From positions 1-46,095 of the forward strand of contig CAZZLW010000041.1 in the NCBI GenBank assembly GCA_964654605.1: DNA of 46,095 nucleotides. The letters run 5' to 3'. The stretch's first letter is position 1, and every line of letters begins with the position of its first letter. Shown here piece by piece: positions 42,827-46,095 of the stretch. The translations under genes and the position numbers were made by a program. This stretch comes from Raineya sp964654605. Lineage in GTDB: Bacteria; Bacteroidota; Bacteroidia; Cytophagales; Thermonemataceae. The notes below the pieces were generated by a model. That model did no database searches, was not told the DNA's origin, and worked only from the letters and a program-made list of their open reading frames with translations.

Positions 42827-43948
42827 ATGAAAAATCCTTTTGTTTTTGGCAAAGTAGTAGTAGGAGAAAATTTTGTAAATAGGAAAGAGGAAATAGCCCT
42901 TTTGCAAAAGTATTTCTACAACCAAATACATACGATTCTAATTTCACCTCGCCGCTGGGGCAAAAAATCGCTGATTTTACAGGTTATCCAAACAATGAAA
43001 CACGAAAAGAGTTTTCGTTTTTGTTATTTGGACTTATTTGGAGTAAGAAATGAAACGGAATTTTATCAAAAATTTGCTTCTGAAGTTATCAGAAAAACAG
43101 CAAACAAATGGCAAGAAGTAGGTAGTTGGGTAAAGAACTTTTTTGTTCATTTACGTCCTAAAATAAGTTTTGGAACACAAGAAAATGAGTGGTCTTTGGA
43201 TTTGGATATTTCGGATAAGAAAGCAGTAGAGGAGGTTTTGAATTTACCTGAAAATATCGCCCGAAAGAAAAATCTAAAAATCGTGATATGTTTGGACGAA
43301 TTTCAAAATATAGCTTCTTTTACCAATACAACAGATTTCCAAAAATTACTTCGGAGCTACTGGCAACATCATCAGCATATTACCTACTGCTTTTTCGGGA
43401 GCAAACGTTCTATGATGAGCGAAATTTTTGAAAAGCAAAAAATGCCTTTTTTTAAGTTTGGTCAGGTATTGTATTTGCCCAAAATTGATACTACTCACTG
43501 GATTGAATTTTTACAAAAAGCATTTCGCAATACACATAAAGAAATTTCTGAAAAATATGCTATTCAAATTGTGGAAATAGCACAAAATCAGCCTTATTAC
43601 GTACAACAACTTGCTTTTTGGGTTTGGCTGGAAACTACTAAACAAGTGGAGCAAGAACACATAGATAAGGCTATGAGTCAAGTAATTGCTCAAAATGAGC
43701 CTTTTTATGAGCAAATTACTGAAAATCTATCTAATTCACAGATAAATTTACTGAAAGCCATTGCCCATCAGGAAATACAACTATCTTCAAAAGAAATTAT
43801 ACAAAAATACCAATTAGGAACTTCTGCTTTGGTTGTAAAAAATCGCAAGATTTTAGAGGGGAAAGAAATTATATTTGTTCAAAACCAAAAATACTTTTTT
43901 GAAGACCCTTTGCTGGAACGATGGTTTAGGAAAAAATTTTTAGTTTAG
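42827..43948 (+). CDS. STAND/ATPase_2-like AAA protein
   Basis: A 373-residue P-loop protein of the archaeal-type ATPase_2 family: NPFVFGKVVVGENFVNRKEEIALL at the N-terminus, P-loop ISPRRWGKKSLI (residues 39-50), Walker B IVICLDEFQN, the sensor region TYCFFGSKRSMMSEIF, and a C-terminal winged helix (NSQINLLKAIAHQEIQLSSKEIIQKYQLGTSALVV). The P-loop is unusual: the residue after GK, normally Ser or Thr, is Lys (K47), and the leading glycine is Ser. Nucleotide binding may be weakened or use S48. Members of this family are common in mobile and defence contexts; function here is unknown. Confidence 0.83.
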   Translation: MKNPFVFGKVVVGENFVNRKEEIALLQKYFYNQIHTILISPRRWGKKSLILQVIQTMKHEKSFRFCYLDLFGVRNETEFYQKFASEVIRKTANKWQEVGSWVKNFFVHLRPKISFGTQENEWSLDLDISDKKAVEEVLNLPENIARKKNLKIVICLDEFQNIASFTNTTDFQKLLRSYWQHHQHITYCFFGSKRSMMSEIFEKQKMPFFKFGQVLYLPKIDTTHWIEFLQKAFRNTHKEISEKYAIQIVEIAQNQPYYVQQLAFWVWLETTKQVEQEHIDKAMSQVIAQNEPFYEQITENLSNSQINLLKAIAHQEIQLSSKEIIQKYQLGTSALVVKNRKILEGKEIIFVQNQKYFFEDPLLERWFRKKFLV

Positions 43949-44000
43949 AATGATTATGATTTTTGAGAAATAATCGCTAACTTACAGAAAAGTTTTTTCT

Positions 44001-44564
44001 ATGGAAGTATTGGAAAAAATATGGACTTATTCGGATTTGGTTAGGGAGTTTCCTTCTGAAACTCGTGTAGAACTCATTAACAATGAACTTTATATGCCTC
44101 CTGCTCCGAGTTTTGAACACCAAATTGCCTCTAAAAAAACGTTTAAGATTCTTGATGTTTTTGTAGAACTTAAACAACTGGGGCAAGTTTTATATGCACC
44201 TTTTGATGTGCTATTGGATAAGTATACGGTAGTACAGCCTGATATTTTGTTTGTAAGCAAGGATAACTTGCAAAACATTAGTTCTCGGGGCTTAGAGGGC
44301 GTACCTGATTTGGTAGTGGAAATTATTTCTCCTTCCACCTTTCATAGAGATAGCGTAGAGAAATATCAGTTATATGAGCGGTATGGGGTGAAAGAATATT
44401 GGCTAGTGGAGCCGGCTAATCAGGTGATAGAGGTTTTCAAATTGGAAAATGGCAAATATGCACTTTATAGTTTTGTAAGTAGTGAAGCGGGAGAGGTGGC
44501 GAAATCAGCACTTTTAGAGGGTTTTGAAGTAAAAAGGGAAGAAGTTTTTCTGAAAAAATCATAA
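44001..44564 (+). CDS. Uma2 family nuclease-fold protein (copy 1)
   Basis: A 187-residue Uma2 (DUF820, PD-(D/E)XK fold) protein. The features are RVELINNELYMPPAPSFEHQ, the catalytic D in VVQPDILFVSKDNL, then PDLVVEIISPSTFHRDSVEKYQLYERYGVKEYWLVEP (E and K positions present). Function of Uma2 proteins is not settled; they are abundant in cyanobacteria and filamentous bacteria and are predicted endonucleases. It is the first of two tandem, nearly identical copies; residues 42-63 differ completely from copy 2. It follows the STAND-like ATPase gene by 52 bases. Confidence 0.9.
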   Translation: MEVLEKIWTYSDLVREFPSETRVELINNELYMPPAPSFEHQIASKKTFKILDVFVELKQLGQVLYAPFDVLLDKYTVVQPDILFVSKDNLQNISSRGLEGVPDLVVEIISPSTFHRDSVEKYQLYERYGVKEYWLVEPANQVIEVFKLENGKYALYSFVSSEAGEVAKSALLEGFEVKREEVFLKKS

Positions 44565-44568
44565 GGAT

Positions 44569-45132
44569 ATGGAAGTAATAGAAAAGATTTGGACTTATAC
44601 GGATTTGGTTAAGGAGTTTCCTTCGGAAACTCGTGTGGAACTTATTAACAATGAACTTTATATGCCTCCTGCTCCGAGTTTTGAACATCAAGAAATTTCC
44701 AGCGAATTAGGATTTCTTTTGCAAAGTTTTGTAAAAGGACGTGGTATAGGAAAATTGTTATATGCACCTTTTGATGTGCTATTGGATAAGTATACGGTAG
44801 TACAGCCTGATATTTTGTTTGTAAGTAAGGATAATTTGCAAAACATTAGTTCTCGGGGCTTAGAGGGCGTACCTGATTTGGTAGTGGAAATTATTTCTCC
44901 TTCTACCTTTCATAGAGATAGTGTAGAGAAATATCAGTTATATGAGCGGTATGGGGTGAAGGAGTATTGGCTGATAGAGCCAGCCAATCAGGTGATAGAG
45001 GTTTTCAAATTGGAAAATGGCAAGTATGCACTTTATAGTTTTGTAAGTAGTGAAGCGGGAGAGGTGGCGAAATCGGCTCTTTTGGAAGGTTTTGAAGTAA
45101 AAAGGGAAGAGGTTTTTATGAGTAAAAGTTGA
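44569..45132 (+). CDS. Uma2 family nuclease-fold protein (copy 2)
   Basis: A 187-residue paralogue of the preceding gene, starting 4 bases after its stop. Residues 1-41 differ at only three positions (L4I, S11T, R15K) and residues 64-187 at only a few. The block 42-63 (EISSELGFLLQSFVKGRGIG in this copy) is unrelated to that in copy 1 but is closer to the helix usually found in Uma2 proteins after the PAPSxxHQ motif. Catalytic D, E and K positions are conserved. It converges with the ABC permease gene, 5 bases apart, with no terminator between. Confidence 0.9.
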   Translation: MEVIEKIWTYTDLVKEFPSETRVELINNELYMPPAPSFEHQEISSELGFLLQSFVKGRGIGKLLYAPFDVLLDKYTVVQPDILFVSKDNLQNISSRGLEGVPDLVVEIISPSTFHRDSVEKYQLYERYGVKEYWLIEPANQVIEVFKLENGKYALYSFVSSEAGEVAKSALLEGFEVKREEVFMSKS

Positions 45133-45137
45133 TACAA

Positions 45138-45989
45138 TCATCTAACAAGAAACTTAAAGTTTATAGAAGCAACTTTCTTGCTTACTAATACTATCAGCAA
45201 AGAAACACCCTGTACAATTACAATACTTGCCGATGATGAGCCTCCCTGCCATACCGAAAAATAGTAACCCACAGCAACAGATAAAACACTAACTATTGCA
45301 CTTAAAATTAGCATTACTTGTAACCTTTTAGTGAGCAGAAAAGCTATAGCAGGAGGGAAGGCAAACAAAGCTACTACCAATACCGAACCTACGATTTCAA
45401 AGGAAAGAATGGTAAGAAGCGTTACGAAAGTAGTAAGAATAAAATTCCAAAAATTTACTTTTAAGCCTATACTTTGGGCAAAAGTTTCATCAAAACTCAC
45501 TATTGCAAGCGGTCTGAATGTTCTCCAAATAAAAAGCATAGTCATTATGCTTGCCCCCAAAGCCCAAGGAAAGGTGCGTGGCACTTCGGCAAAATTCAGA
45601 GTTTCGAAAGGAATGTAGAGCATCTCGCCGAATAGTACGCACTCGGTATCTAAATCTGCTTGCTCGCCAAATAAAGTAACTAAAATAATGCCTATCGCAA
45701 AAAAGAAAGTATAAACAATGCCCAAAACTGCGTCGTTTCGGTTACGTATTTTGCCACTCAGCCAAGCTATAAAAGTTGCAACGAGCAAGCCGCAAAGCAA
45801 GGCAAAAAGCAAAATAAAAAAATTATCCTTTTCTCCTCTGATGATATACGCCAAAGCTATGCCCGGCAAAATACTATGGGCAAGTGTATCTACAAACATT
45901 ACATTTTTACGAACCACCAAAAAACAACCCAAAACACTGCTACCCAATGCCAATAAACCTACTACTGCTATAATCCAGAAATCTTGCAT
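45138..45989 (-). CDS. Zinc/manganese-type ABC transporter permease (ABC-3 family)
   Basis: A 283-residue inner membrane protein with about eight hydrophobic helices. The N-terminal MQDFWIIAVVGLLALGSSVLGCFLVVRKNVMFVDTLAHSILPGIALAY and the SVLVVALFAFPPAIAFLLTKRL segment are those of the ZnuB/MntB/TroC permeases. Together with an ATPase and a solute-binding protein it would import Zn, Mn or Fe. Those partners are not in the window and are probably encoded just upstream, beyond position 46095. A TTACTTTG -7-like box is present upstream on the minus strand (about 46034) without a clear -33 box. Confidence 0.9.
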   Translation of the reverse strand: MQDFWIIAVVGLLALGSSVLGCFLVVRKNVMFVDTLAHSILPGIALAYIIRGEKDNFFILLFALLCGLLVATFIAWLSGKIRNRNDAVLGIVYTFFFAIGIILVTLFGEQADLDTECVLFGEMLYIPFETLNFAEVPRTFPWALGASIMTMLFIWRTFRPLAIVSFDETFAQSIGLKVNFWNFILTTFVTLLTILSFEIVGSVLVVALFAFPPAIAFLLTKRLQVMLILSAIVSVLSVAVGYYFSVWQGGSSSASIVIVQGVSLLIVLVSKKVASINFKFLVR

Positions 45990-46095
45990 AAAGATTTTTT
46001 ATCAGGTTAAAAACGTGTTTGTAAATATAACAAAGTAATGTAAAAAGTTTCTTGCAAAAATCATTTCAATTCCACAATGGTACGATTAAAGTTTT

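Noticed and set aside
1..46095. tRNA or rRNA genes
   Set aside because: No cloverleaf-like or rRNA-like sequence was seen in any intergenic gap; the gaps are short and AT-rich.

Overview
The window is a piece of an AT-rich chromosome from a member of the Bacteroidota, most likely a Cytophagales-like bacterium; genus is not resolved. Supporting signs are the paired imelysin/DUF4856 lipoproteins with CKKK-type lipoboxes, WG-repeat proteins, the ParC-like topoisomerase subunit, the UMF1 transporter, the absence of obvious Shine-Dalgarno sequences, and several promoters of the Bacteroidota form TTTG-N19..21-TAnnTTTG. No rRNA, tRNA, CRISPR array or intact prophage is visible. Most genes are core housekeeping genes, with short accessory pieces between them.

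Left part (1-13 kb, almost all minus strand): an iron-related lipoprotein pair (DUF4856, then imelysin) behind a Fur-box-like dyad; an exported subtilase with a WG-repeat partner; an MBL/beta-CASP RNA-processing hydrolase; a class II histone-deacetylase-like amidohydrolase; an AAA-ATPase-like/PD-(D/E)XK protein; dnaE; and a Ppx/GppA phosphatase. Middle part (13-24 kb): a GT-C membrane glycosyltransferase, a DUF433/DUF5615 toxin-antitoxin pair, a GT4 glycosyltransferase, a 242-bp MITE-like element with perfect 14-bp terminal repeats and a TTAATA duplication, a sensor histidine kinase, then the murC / small membrane protein / flippase-like protein / recG run.

24-36 kb: a damaged CI-type repressor with an internal 12-bp tandem repeat faces a small lipoprotein and a beta-barrel protein across a shared operator-like dyad. 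These are followed by parC, a second AAA-ATPase-like/PD-(D/E)XK protein, a UMF1-family MFS transporter, a threonylcarbamoyl-AMP synthase, a sugar nucleotidyltransferase and a wecE-like aminotransferase. The last two, with the two glycosyltransferases upstream, suggest surface polysaccharide synthesis.

36-46 kb is the most accessory-rich part: a winged-helix regulator overlapping an HsdR_N-type nuclease-fold protein; a very large Cache-HAMP-GAF-PAS-PAS sensor with no output domain; an ABC-type AAA ATPase translationally abutting a DUF4276 TOPRIM-like protein (a two-gene module built like OLD/PARIS-type defence systems) inserted directly in front of gatB; a STAND-like ATPase whose promoter is enclosed by a 17-bp inverted repeat; two tandem Uma2 nuclease-fold paralogues that are nearly identical except for one swapped 22-residue block; and a zinc/manganese ABC permease. 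The ATPase-DUF4276 pair and the Uma2 pair are the best candidates for poorly described systems.
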